Below, piece by piece: positions 7,640 through 16,818 of a stretch of DNA of 64,000 bases. Each line of letters opens with the position of its first letter. Positions within the stretch are counted from its first letter, which is position 1. The position numbers and the translations under genes are program-made. Below the pieces are notes generated by a model, which was not told the origin of the DNA, ran no database searches, and worked only from the letters and a program-made list of their open reading frames with translations. The DNA is taken from the NCBI RefSeq assembly GCF_004354365.1, contig NZ_SJCY01000005.1, positions 124,001 through 188,000 of the forward strand, read 5' to 3'. The stretch comes from Pedobacter changchengzhani (GTDB lineage: Bacteria; Bacteroidota; Bacteroidia; Sphingobacteriales; Sphingobacteriaceae).

Positions 7640-10060
7640 ATGAAAAAAAAAATAGTCAATTACACCGTCTTAATGCTCTTTTTAGCGCTATCGCTTAATA
7701 CTTTTGCGCAAAAAGTATTGGTTAAAAAGAGCGATGAGCGCGTATCTATTTCAAATGCACTATTTAGCTTAGATTTCAATTTAAAAAGTGGCGAATACAA
7801 AGGCATTGATAAAAAAAATAATAAGACTGTATTTGCTAACGCCCGTTTTGATCTCGATGCTGGTGGTTTTGGTTGGGAAAGAGCAAAATATAATTACAGT
7901 TTTACCGAGTCGGCCATTGCAGATACCTTAGGAAAAGGTGTTCAATTATCAATTAAGCACGTACCAATGCAAGGTTATGCTTTACCTAGAACCCTAGAAA
8001 TTCGAATATATGAGGATTTACCCTTTGCCGTATTGGGTTTTAGCGTAACCAATCCAAATAACTATACTGTTCGAATTAAGGATGCAAAACTTCTTGATAA
8101 AGGAATATTGTTTCCAAAACAAAAAATTGAAAAACCACAAACACTTCGTGGTGGTGCAGGCGCCGAGCCAAATTTTGTAGAGCAAACAATGGATATGACA
8201 GCCTACAATTCGGCTATGCTTACCGCTAAAGTAGATAATAACAGATTTACAATTGTTGCAGGTGGATTGAAATATAAAGAATTTTTAAGAGAGGTTAGGC
8301 TTTCTGCCAAAGACCAAAGCCTAACCATTTCTGTTGAGGATCCTCAAGGAAAAAATATTCCTGCTAAACAAACTTACCAATCTTCAGATGATGTTTTCTT
8401 AGATTTTGTTACGGTTGATCCATTTAAATCGCTTGAGACTTACGGCTTAGCGATGCGAAAAGCCAATAGAGCAAAACCAAATATGTACAATTTTCCTACA
8501 CTTTGTGGTTGGTTGGTATCGCAAAGTGAGTACGGCGATGGTAAACCTAGAAACAATTCGCCAGCATTGGTAGAAGAATTGAAATTGGCTAAAAAGAATG
8601 GTTTTATGAACTATACACCTGTTGCCGTTCGTTTAGAACCTGATGGTTATTGTTATTCTAATTTTGGAGATACACAACAAGGCTGGTGGGATAATAAGCA
8701 TTGGGCGGATAGCAATATAGTTGTGCCAGCTTTAATGAAGCCTTACGAAACTTTTGGAAAGTTTGATAACGCTGTTCGTGCATTGGGTGGCATTCCTTTT
8801 ACGTATTTTCAAGGTTCGTTACCAAGTAACGATTTTGCATTGGCTCATCCCGATTGGATGTTGAACAATGATATTTCTATGTTGCACGCGGAACATTATC
8901 ACCACATGCCTTTTGTAAAATACGATTTTACTGATCCGGGTTTTAAGGCTTACACTTTAAATATGTGGAAAGGACTTGGTGCTCAAGGTTTACGAGGAAT
9001 AAAATTCGATTATCCAGAATCTGCTTGGGCTAAAGATGGTGGTTTTGAAGATAAAAGTTATACCACTACTTCGGCTTACCGCCAGTTATTTCAATTGTGT
9101 AGAGAAGGACTTGGACACGATGCTTTTATACACGAGCGTGCACTTGGCGAATACGGCACACCGCGATTAGATATCACTGCCGGTATAGTAGATTTACAGC
9201 GTGTATGGGATGATACAAGTGATTTTGAGCCAGAAATGGCTTCGAGAATTGGTTTGCGTTGGTATAAAAATAGAGCAGTTTTTAGTTATTATCCAGATGG
9301 AAAATCGTTGTTAAATCCAAAAACTAAACAGCCATTACCCACAAATGAAAGAAGAACAATGCTTACTCAAATCGGCTTAATATCTGGCAGATTAGAACTC
9401 GCAACGGCTTTTGAAAACATCACAAAAGAGATGAAGCACGATATAACCAGGTTATACCCAGTATTGCAAGAAGCAAAATCTTTTCGTCCGGTGGATATGT
9501 TGATGGGCAAAAAAAATCCAGAGGTTTATGTTTACGATATCAGCCCATCTTGGTCGCAAATTATACTGTGCAACAATACAAAAGAAGCTAAAAATGTCTC
9601 TGCTCCTTTGTCTGGTTTAGAATACGAGGTAGGTTCATTGGGTTTAAATCCTGATAAGAAATACTACGTTTACGATTTCTGGAACAATAATTTAGTAGGT
9701 GTTTTTAGTGGAAAAGATCAATTGAACATTCCATTAGAAAAAGAGCAAGCATTGGTTTATTCTGTTCACGAAGTTGAAAATCATCCTCAATTTATATCTA
9801 CCAACAGACACATTATGCAAGGTATGATGGATTTGGAAAACGTAAAGTGGAACAGTCAAAACAATCAATATTCTGGAACATCGAAAGTTGTGGGTGGCGA
9901 AACCATGGAAATTGTGATTGCACTAAATGGAAAAAAAGCATTAAAAGTTAAGGTTGATCAAGGTAAGGCTTCAATAGAAAAGACAAGTAATGGTCTTCTT
10001 GTGCTTAAAATAAGCACTAAGAATAATGCTTCCGTAAATTGGACAGTTTCATTTAATTAA
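7640..10060 (+). CDS. Clan GH-D glycoside hydrolase (GH36/alpha-galactosidase-like), divergent
   Basis: The protein has 806 residues. A signal peptide ends at NTFAQ. An N-terminal beta-sandwich (about 30-270) is followed by a TIM barrel from about 285 with CGWLVSQSEYGDG. The likely nucleophile is Asp457 in GIKFDYPES, which corresponds to the KxD motif of clan GH-D. An acid/base candidate is Asp524 or Asp525 in RVWDDTSD. A C-terminal beta domain (IILCNNTKEA..) follows. GH-D enzymes mostly release alpha-D-galactose, but the motifs here are far from textbook GH36, so the substrate could be another alpha-linked sugar. It is followed by a second GH-D enzyme of different architecture. Confidence 0.65.
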   Translation: MKKKIVNYTVLMLFLALSLNTFAQKVLVKKSDERVSISNALFSLDFNLKSGEYKGIDKKNNKTVFANARFDLDAGGFGWERAKYNYSFTESAIADTLGKGVQLSIKHVPMQGYALPRTLEIRIYEDLPFAVLGFSVTNPNNYTVRIKDAKLLDKGILFPKQKIEKPQTLRGGAGAEPNFVEQTMDMTAYNSAMLTAKVDNNRFTIVAGGLKYKEFLREVRLSAKDQSLTISVEDPQGKNIPAKQTYQSSDDVFLDFVTVDPFKSLETYGLAMRKANRAKPNMYNFPTLCGWLVSQSEYGDGKPRNNSPALVEELKLAKKNGFMNYTPVAVRLEPDGYCYSNFGDTQQGWWDNKHWADSNIVVPALMKPYETFGKFDNAVRALGGIPFTYFQGSLPSNDFALAHPDWMLNNDISMLHAEHYHHMPFVKYDFTDPGFKAYTLNMWKGLGAQGLRGIKFDYPESAWAKDGGFEDKSYTTTSAYRQLFQLCREGLGHDAFIHERALGEYGTPRLDITAGIVDLQRVWDDTSDFEPEMASRIGLRWYKNRAVFSYYPDGKSLLNPKTKQPLPTNERRTMLTQIGLISGRLELATAFENITKEMKHDITRLYPVLQEAKSFRPVDMLMGKKNPEVYVYDISPSWSQIILCNNTKEAKNVSAPLSGLEYEVGSLGLNPDKKYYVYDFWNNNLVGVFSGKDQLNIPLEKEQALVYSVHEVENHPQFISTNRHIMQGMMDLENVKWNSQNNQYSGTSKVVGGETMEIVIALNGKKALKVKVDQGKASIEKTSNGLLVLKISTKNNASVNWTVSFN

Positions 10061-10137
10061 ATGAGAATTCCCCTTGTGTAGGGTTGTGAATCATTTTCAT
10101 AATGCCCTATGGAGCAAATGTAGAAGAATTGAATTTC

Positions 10138-10184
10138 GCATTAAGATGCACCCAGACATGCTGGGCGCATCTTAATGCTTTAAT
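10138..10184 (+). terminator. Long hairpin after the first GH-D gene, probable terminator
   Basis: GCATTAAGATGC (10138-10149) pairs with GCATCTTAATGC (10167-10178). After one mismatch, CCCAG pairs with CTGGG around a 5-base loop. The T-tract afterwards is weak (TTTAATT). It lies 77 bases after the stop. Confidence 0.6.
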
Positions 10185-10241
10185 TACAGCGCATTAATTA
10201 AGTTAAAATAAATCATTAATAGGATAAATAAAGAAATTACG

Positions 10242-12845
10242 ATGGCAACAAATTCTAGAAGAAAATTTTTGCGTAATGCTGGTATTGGGATTGCCGGTTT
10301 AACTATTTTACCTAAAATAAATAGTGCATCTTCAATTATTGATGAAGAGAAAGCGACAGCACTTAGCGAGAATAAACAGGTAGATCAAGCAGTTGAGGAT
10401 TTTTTAGCTGGAAAAACCAATAACCCGTATTTAAAACGATACGAGGATTTAACGCTTAATTCAGCAATTTTTGAACAAGGTAGCTATGTTTTGCAGAATG
10501 ATCACATTGCTAGAAATATAGAATGGAACAAAGGTAAAGTTACTACAACTTCACTTACCAATAAATTTACGGGCGAAACTTATCCATTAGAGGGAAACGA
10601 ATTTACAATTAATGTGGAGGGCATTTCATCTCCATTAACGGCCAACGATTTTTTAGTTAAAAATGCAAAAGTCGATACCATAGGAGATAAAACTCAAGTG
10701 GTTTTAAATTTAAATTCATCAAAAATTCCAGATTTAAATCTAAAATTGATTTACGAACTCAAAAAAGGAGATTTTTTTGGTCGGAAATGGTTGGTTTTAG
10801 AGCCGAATCCACACATAGAATTCGGTATTACTGCAATCGAGGTAGAATCTTTAAATTTTAAATCTAAAGTAAATTGTACCCATCAAGGCAACGGACAACC
10901 AGTTTATTTAGACAATTTGTTTTTGGCAATGGAGTGGCCAACAGCCGATAATACTTTTAAGGATGGAAAATATACCACTACACATTGGCCAGCATGGAAT
11001 ATCGCTAAAGAAACGAATTCTAAAATTGCAGTGTGGGGCGCAACGCCTCAAGGCGAGGTTTCTAACTGGTTTTTAGAGAAATATGTCCCAACCATTCGAG
11101 CGACTGCTCCAAAACCAATTTTAGTTAACAATACATGGTTTGATAGCACTGGTGCGAATCTTAAAGATTATGAATCTACACTTAAAGGCTATCGAAAAGA
11201 TTTATTTGCGAAGCATAATATAGAGTTACAAAGTTTTGTAATTGATGATGGGTGGCAAAATTTGGAAAGTATTTATCAGCCAAAATCTAAAGAAGGCTTT
11301 GAAGCACTACAGAAAGGAATTGTAGATATTTTGCCCGGTTGCGAAATGGGTTTATGGTTGCCAATAAGTTGTGCTGGTCCAGCCGGAGATCGGGTTTGGG
11401 GCCTTAAAAATGGGTATGAAGTAACTATTTTGCCGAAGCATTATGGCGATAGGGAATATTATACCTATTGTTTATTAGGTAAAAATTACACCAAAACTTT
11501 TAAAGAACGCGTAGATTATATCATTAAAGATTTAAAAGTAAACTACTTAAAACACGATTTTAATCCAAATAAATGTGCTACGCCTGGTCATGACCATCGG
11601 ATTACCGAAGGTGCTGATTTAGAAAGCCAAACAGAAGGAAGGTTTTTTTGGATGGGTTATATGAGGGAAATCGAACCGACAATTTATTTGAACTATACTT
11701 CGGGTATGAATTTAAGTCCATGGTGGTTAATGGGTGCCGATTGTATTTGGTTTGGCGGATCTGATTTTGAAGGTATAGGAACAGGAACAGGAAGAGATCG
11801 GGTTATTAATTACCGAGATAGACAAATGTATCTAGAGTTTGTAACCAACAATAACCAATTCCCTACAAACGCCATTATGACGCACGGTATTATCAAAAGT
11901 AATGCTTGCATGAACTGGAAAACCCCAATTGCAGATTGGGAGCGCGACGTATTAATGTATTTTGGTAGAGGGATTATGATGTGGGAATTGTACCTCACGC
12001 CAGAATTGCTAACCGAAAAAGAATGGTCGTTCTTGGCAAAGATTATTAAATGGGCGAAGAAAAATAATAAAGTGCTATCGCACAATACTAGATTTTTATT
12101 AGGCGACCCAACTAAAGGCGAGCCTTATGGCTATGCACATGCTGAAGGCAATAAATGTATTTTGTTTTTAAGAAATCCTGGTGAAACCAACGATAAACAT
12201 TTGCTGGTACAAGATGATTTTAAAGTAATACATACCGATGTAAAGGCAGACATTCCAGCTAATTTTATGGATGTTAATTTCGACGACAAAAATTGGGAAA
12301 GCGTTACGCTACCTCGAACAAATTGGAGAGGCATTTATGAAACAAAATATGTTGCTTATAGGCATGGGTTCAAAGTGCCAAGCGAATGGAAGGGAAAAGA
12401 TGTTAGGTTTATGTTCGAAGGCATTCAAGGAGATACTGTTATTTATTTGAACGGTAAACAAATAGCTACGCATGATGATTGGCAAGAGCCATTTGAAGTT
12501 AAATTGGCTAATTTGATCAATTACGATAAAGAAAACCACTTGGCTATTTTTGTTGAGAAGAATGTTATAGAAGGCGATAGCGGATTTTTTAAGCAAATGC
12601 GAGAAGAATATCGTGTAGGAATATTTATGGAAATTTATTTAGGTATTCGTGATGAAAGTCCTAAACCAATTTCATTTATGCTTTCTGAAAAAACTTGTGG
12701 CTTTGATAAAAAATATTCAAAAGCAAAAGTAGATTGGTCGTACCCTGAAAATAAGAAAAATCCGGGTTCGTTGAAAATTGGCAAACCTTTGGAACTTATG
12801 TTAGCGCCAGGCGAATTGAGGGTATTGGAATTAACACTTTCTTAA
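10242..12845 (+). CDS. Tat-exported GH36-like enzyme with C-terminal galactose-binding-like domain
   Basis: The protein has 867 residues. A textbook Tat motif SRRKFLR (about 5-11) leads a hydrophobic stretch ending near SAS, so it is exported folded. An N-terminal sandwich spans about 70-290. The barrel contains FVIDDGWQ (Asp335, Asp336) and YLKHDFN with the predicted nucleophile Asp439, both GH36/raffinose-synthase-like landmarks. About residues 660-800 hold a jelly roll with VTLPRTNWRGIY, FEGIQGDTVIYLNGK and HDDWQEPFE, like the sugar-binding domain of GH2 enzymes. The expected reaction is release of alpha-galactose from a branched glycan. A different alpha-glycoside specificity cannot be excluded. 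Confidence 0.7.
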   Translation: MATNSRRKFLRNAGIGIAGLTILPKINSASSIIDEEKATALSENKQVDQAVEDFLAGKTNNPYLKRYEDLTLNSAIFEQGSYVLQNDHIARNIEWNKGKVTTTSLTNKFTGETYPLEGNEFTINVEGISSPLTANDFLVKNAKVDTIGDKTQVVLNLNSSKIPDLNLKLIYELKKGDFFGRKWLVLEPNPHIEFGITAIEVESLNFKSKVNCTHQGNGQPVYLDNLFLAMEWPTADNTFKDGKYTTTHWPAWNIAKETNSKIAVWGATPQGEVSNWFLEKYVPTIRATAPKPILVNNTWFDSTGANLKDYESTLKGYRKDLFAKHNIELQSFVIDDGWQNLESIYQPKSKEGFEALQKGIVDILPGCEMGLWLPISCAGPAGDRVWGLKNGYEVTILPKHYGDREYYTYCLLGKNYTKTFKERVDYIIKDLKVNYLKHDFNPNKCATPGHDHRITEGADLESQTEGRFFWMGYMREIEPTIYLNYTSGMNLSPWWLMGADCIWFGGSDFEGIGTGTGRDRVINYRDRQMYLEFVTNNNQFPTNAIMTHGIIKSNACMNWKTPIADWERDVLMYFGRGIMMWELYLTPELLTEKEWSFLAKIIKWAKKNNKVLSHNTRFLLGDPTKGEPYGYAHAEGNKCILFLRNPGETNDKHLLVQDDFKVIHTDVKADIPANFMDVNFDDKNWESVTLPRTNWRGIYETKYVAYRHGFKVPSEWKGKDVRFMFEGIQGDTVIYLNGKQIATHDDWQEPFEVKLANLINYDKENHLAIFVEKNVIEGDSGFFKQMREEYRVGIFMEIYLGIRDESPKPISFMLSEKTCGFDKKYSKAKVDWSYPENKKNPGSLKIGKPLELMLAPGELRVLELTLS

Positions 12846-12923
12846 TCTTTCATTTAGATATTAAATTTTTTAGCAGAAACTTTAGAAATCTTCAATAACG
12901 AAATTAACTTAACGAATAATTTA

Positions 12924-15170
12924 ATGAAAAAATTTGCTGTTTTGTATTTGCTCCTATTCGTATTCCATGTTAGCTTCGCTAATAGTAAAATAGAACCATT
13001 ACCTAGCAAGAATGATATAGCGCTTCAAAATGCCTACGCTTTAGCAAAAAGGGTATTGGGAGCGCGTTCAAGTAATTTTGTATTTCAACTAGATAAAAAA
13101 ACGGAGGGAAAAGATTTTTTTGAGGTTTCAGCAAAAGGCGAAAAAATACTTGTTAAAGGTAACAATGGCGTATCGCTCGCATCTGGACTGAACTGGTATT
13201 TGAAAAAATATTGCAATTCCCAATTTTCAATTATTGATGAGCACATTGCGTTGCCTAATAAATTACCGTTGCCATCTTCTCCCGAAAGAGTAGAAACTGA
13301 TTTTAACCACCGGTATTTTTTTAATGTTTGCACGTTTAGTTATACCATGGCTTGGTGGAATTGGGAGCAATGGGAACGCCAAATAGATTGGATGGCGATG
13401 AATGGCGTCAATTTTCCACTTGCCATAACTGGTCAAGAAGCCGTGTGGACAGAGGTTTATAAAGAATTAGGTTTAAGCCAAAAGCAAATAGATGATTTTT
13501 TAGTGGGACCTGCTTATTTACCATGGTCGTGGATGGGCAATATTGATGGTTTGGGAGGCCCTTTACCACAATCGTGGATAAGTAAACACAAAACGCTTCA
13601 ACAGCAAATTCTTAAAAGAGAGCGTGCATTTGGTATGAAACCAATTTTGCAAGCTTTTACAGGTCACGTTCCAGAGGCGCTTAAAGAAGTTTTTCCACAA
13701 GCAAAACTCCGCAAAACGGGTAACTGGTCTGCAGGTTTTGGTGGAACTAATTTTTTAGATCCGTCAGATGAATTATTTCAGCGCATTGGAAAGTTGTTCA
13801 TAAAAAAGCAGACTGAAATGTACGGAACGGATCATTATTATTCGGCAGATTGCTTTAACGAAGTTAATCCCGATAGCAACGACCCAACTTTTTTAACGAA
13901 TGTAAGTAAATCGGTCTATCATTCTATGGCAAGTGAAGATCCAAAAGCTGTTTGGGTAATGCAGGCATGGTTTCTTTATTATAGTATTGATAATTTTTGG
14001 AAAGAACCGCAAGTAAAAGCGCTCTTTAATGGCGTGCCAAATGATAAAATGATTGTGCTTGATCTTTATGGCGAAGTACATCCCGTTTGGAAAACTCAAT
14101 CTGCTTTTTTTGGCAAAAGTTGGGTGTGGAATGTATTGCAAAATTTTGGTGGCAGAACCAGTATGAGCGGTAAATTGAACGATATCACAGCTAACCTAAA
14201 AGATGTGATTAACAGCCCCGATAAAGGAAATTTCTCGGGTATAGGTATGTCGATGGAGTATTTCGGAAATAACCCAGTGGTGCAGGAATTAACAATGGGT
14301 ATGGTTTGGGATAAGCAAATTCCTGATGTAAAACTATGGCTTGGCGATTATGTTAAAAATAGATATGGCAATAAGAATAAGTACGCTGTACAAGCTTGGG
14401 AGGGTATGCTTCAAACCGTTTATAATGCTAACGCGCAAAATGGTACTTTTTTATGTGAAAGACCTGGGTTTTATGATTCGAAATTCGAATATCGCACCAA
14501 TCCGAAACCAGATTATGACCCAAAAGTTTTAGGCCACGCTTTAGATAATTTGTTGAAATGTGCTGATGAGTTTAAGACTTTAGATACCTATCAGTTTGAT
14601 GTGGTAAACCTAACTAGGCAATATATAAGTCCGTTAGCTTATTACTGGATTTTAGAACTTCAAGATGCTTACGAAAAGAAAGATCTTGATCGATTTTTAA
14701 AGGTAAAGGCGCAATATGTTGATTTAATAAAAGATTTTGATTTACTACTTGCTACCAAGAGAGAATATCTTTTAGGAAATTGGATAGAAGATGCGAAAAG
14801 ATGGGGGGATACGAAAGCTGAAAAAGACCTATACGAATGGAATGCCCGAAACATAATAACCCTTTGGGGCGAGAAGTTTACTGAAGGAGAGTATGATGAT
14901 TTAAACACGTACGCTTACAAACAATGGGCGGGAATGTTTACCGATTACCATTTGGTGAGGTGGAATAAGTTTTTTGACGAAGTAGAATATTCTTTGCGCA
15001 ATAACGAAAAGTGGGATCGAGCTGATTTTCTTAAATGGTCTAAAGATTTTGAAACGAAGTGGTCTCACAAACACGATACTTTTCCGACTACGCCGAAAGG
15101 CAATCCGGTAGAGGTATCGATGCAAATGTTCAACAAATACGCCACTTTTATAAACAATACCACAAAATAA
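12924..15170 (+). CDS. Alpha-N-acetylglucosaminidase, GH89 (NAGLU family)
   Basis: The 748-residue protein has a signal peptide ending near SFAN and the usual three parts of GH89. These are a small N-terminal domain (about 25-110), a barrel opened by HRYFFNVCTFSYTMAWWNWEQWERQIDWMAMNG-type sequence (residues about 130-165), and an all-helical C-terminus. The catalytic pair is visible as Glu313 in FNEVNP and Glu445 in MSMEYFG, close in numbering to Glu316 and Glu446 of human NAGLU. The family releases terminal alpha-linked GlcNAc. This is unusual in a plant-glycan locus, so specificity may have drifted, or the substrate may be a glycoprotein or microbial glycan. It lies 78 bases after the GH36-like gene. 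Confidence 0.92.
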   Translation: MKKFAVLYLLLFVFHVSFANSKIEPLPSKNDIALQNAYALAKRVLGARSSNFVFQLDKKTEGKDFFEVSAKGEKILVKGNNGVSLASGLNWYLKKYCNSQFSIIDEHIALPNKLPLPSSPERVETDFNHRYFFNVCTFSYTMAWWNWEQWERQIDWMAMNGVNFPLAITGQEAVWTEVYKELGLSQKQIDDFLVGPAYLPWSWMGNIDGLGGPLPQSWISKHKTLQQQILKRERAFGMKPILQAFTGHVPEALKEVFPQAKLRKTGNWSAGFGGTNFLDPSDELFQRIGKLFIKKQTEMYGTDHYYSADCFNEVNPDSNDPTFLTNVSKSVYHSMASEDPKAVWVMQAWFLYYSIDNFWKEPQVKALFNGVPNDKMIVLDLYGEVHPVWKTQSAFFGKSWVWNVLQNFGGRTSMSGKLNDITANLKDVINSPDKGNFSGIGMSMEYFGNNPVVQELTMGMVWDKQIPDVKLWLGDYVKNRYGNKNKYAVQAWEGMLQTVYNANAQNGTFLCERPGFYDSKFEYRTNPKPDYDPKVLGHALDNLLKCADEFKTLDTYQFDVVNLTRQYISPLAYYWILELQDAYEKKDLDRFLKVKAQYVDLIKDFDLLLATKREYLLGNWIEDAKRWGDTKAEKDLYEWNARNIITLWGEKFTEGEYDDLNTYAYKQWAGMFTDYHLVRWNKFFDEVEYSLRNNEKWDRADFLKWSKDFETKWSHKHDTFPTTPKGNPVEVSMQMFNKYATFINNTTK

Positions 15171-15269
15171 TTAATATAGCAGTTACGGTTCTTTATCAAA
15201 TGCATTGAATCAGTTAACAACTTAAAAATAGACACACAAATAATCAAATACACACTAAATTAAAATCAC

Positions 15270-16709
15270 ATGAAATCGTTTAATCTTTTACTCTTATTTC
15301 TTTGCTTCTTCGGCATGGTTTGCGTTGCGCAAAATAAATCTACAGCGTTATACCAACCCAATTGGAAATCGCTCTCCAAGCATCAAACACCGGAATGGTT
15401 TAGAGATGCAAAATTTGGAATTTATACCCATTGGGGCCCAAATACTGTTGCCGATGAAAATGCACCTAACGATGAGGCGCAATGGTTCGGTATGAGAATG
15501 TATGTAAAGTCGAACCCGGTTTTTGGGTATTCTAAAGAAACTTTTGGCGATCAACATCAATTTGGATACAAAGATTTTATTCCCATGTTTAAAGGAGAAA
15601 AATTTGATGCAAAAGCATGGGCACAATTGTTTGAAGATGCTGGTGCAAAGTTTGCTGGGCCAGTTGCAATACATCATGATAATTTTGCCATGTGGGATTC
15701 TAAACTAACTAAATGGAACAGCATGCAAATGGGGCCACATAAAGATATTGTGGGCGAGTTAGAAAAAGAAATTAAAGCAAGACACATGTATTTTATGACT
15801 TCCTTTCACCACGCTTATGCTTGGCAATATTATGATGCGGCATTTGAATATGATGCTGCGGATACGGCTTATGCTGGCCTTTATACCATGCCACATAAAC
15901 CAAAAACTCCAGAAAGTGAACCTTTTAAAAAATTATGGCTCGATAAAATTAAGGAGGTTGTAACTAAATACAAACCATCGTTAATTTGGTTTGATATGGA
16001 CTTTAACGATAATCTACTTGATATCGACAGACAGAAAATGTTTGCTTTTTATTACAATTGGGCGAATAAAAACAATATTAAAGGTGTAGTTACTCAAAAA
16101 GGAGACGATGTTCACAAATATACAGGTGTATTAGATTTTGAGCGAGGGAAAGAAGATAAAATAACGAGTTATCCTTGGCTTACAGATGATTCTATGAAAG
16201 GGGATTCCTGGTTTTATCAAAAATCTGATACCTCATGGAAATCGCCAAATGAACTAATTAACTTCCTAAGCGACATTGTTTCAAAAAATGGCAATCTGCT
16301 TTTAAATGTTGATCCGATGTCCGATGGTTCCTTTAATCCGCGTACAGTTTCTACATTAAAAAGCGTTGGAAAATGGTTAAAAGCAAATGGCGAATCAATA
16401 TACAACACAAGGCCATGGGTAACTTATGGCGAAGGGACCGAAAATGGGATAGGAAGCGTGCGTTACACCAGAAGCAAAGACAATAAAACCATTTATGCTA
16501 TTGTTTTAAATGGTTCTAATAATGATAGACATATTGTTGATCTAAAATCAATTACAAAAGAAAAATACAAAATTAAATCTATCGAAGTTATAAATTCAAA
16601 TACTCAGGCGAATTGGAAATGGGCCAACGGACATCCGCAGCTAAAAATGCCTGAGCAAAATTTACAGCCTGAAATTAAAGCAGTTGCTTTTAAAATTAAG
16701 TTGAATTAA
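15270..16709 (+). CDS. Alpha-L-fucosidase, GH29
   Basis: The 479-residue protein has a signal peptide ending VCVAQ. The GH29 barrel contains WFRDAKFGIYTHWGP near residues 43-57, HHDNFAMWDS, and the nucleophile motif LIWFDMDF with Asp242 predicted as the nucleophile. NLLLNVDPMSDGSF closes the catalytic domain as in family members. A C-terminal beta-sandwich of about 90 residues follows. It should release terminal alpha-L-fucose. The acid/base residue is variable in this family and I did not assign it. It is followed by a strong terminator and probably ends the unit that begins with the GH-D genes. Confidence 0.93.
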   Translation: MKSFNLLLLFLCFFGMVCVAQNKSTALYQPNWKSLSKHQTPEWFRDAKFGIYTHWGPNTVADENAPNDEAQWFGMRMYVKSNPVFGYSKETFGDQHQFGYKDFIPMFKGEKFDAKAWAQLFEDAGAKFAGPVAIHHDNFAMWDSKLTKWNSMQMGPHKDIVGELEKEIKARHMYFMTSFHHAYAWQYYDAAFEYDAADTAYAGLYTMPHKPKTPESEPFKKLWLDKIKEVVTKYKPSLIWFDMDFNDNLLDIDRQKMFAFYYNWANKNNIKGVVTQKGDDVHKYTGVLDFERGKEDKITSYPWLTDDSMKGDSWFYQKSDTSWKSPNELINFLSDIVSKNGNLLLNVDPMSDGSFNPRTVSTLKSVGKWLKANGESIYNTRPWVTYGEGTENGIGSVRYTRSKDNKTIYAIVLNGSNNDRHIVDLKSITKEKYKIKSIEVINSNTQANWKWANGHPQLKMPEQNLQPEIKAVAFKIKLN

Positions 16710-16720
16710 TTTTTTAAGTT

Positions 16721-16772
16721 AATCTGTAGCGTTTTACATCTGATGTGTTCTGTGTAATCGCTACAGATTTTA
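16721..16772 (+). terminator. Terminator after GH29 gene
   Basis: AATCTGTAGCG (16721-16731) pairs perfectly with CGCTACAGATT (16759-16769), with a second small hairpin (ACATC/GATGT) in the loop and TTT at the 3' side. It starts 11 bases after the stop. Confidence 0.75.
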
Positions 16773-16818
16773 AGAAATTCACTAGTTTATTTCTTAAATT
16801 GTTAACAACAATAACCCG

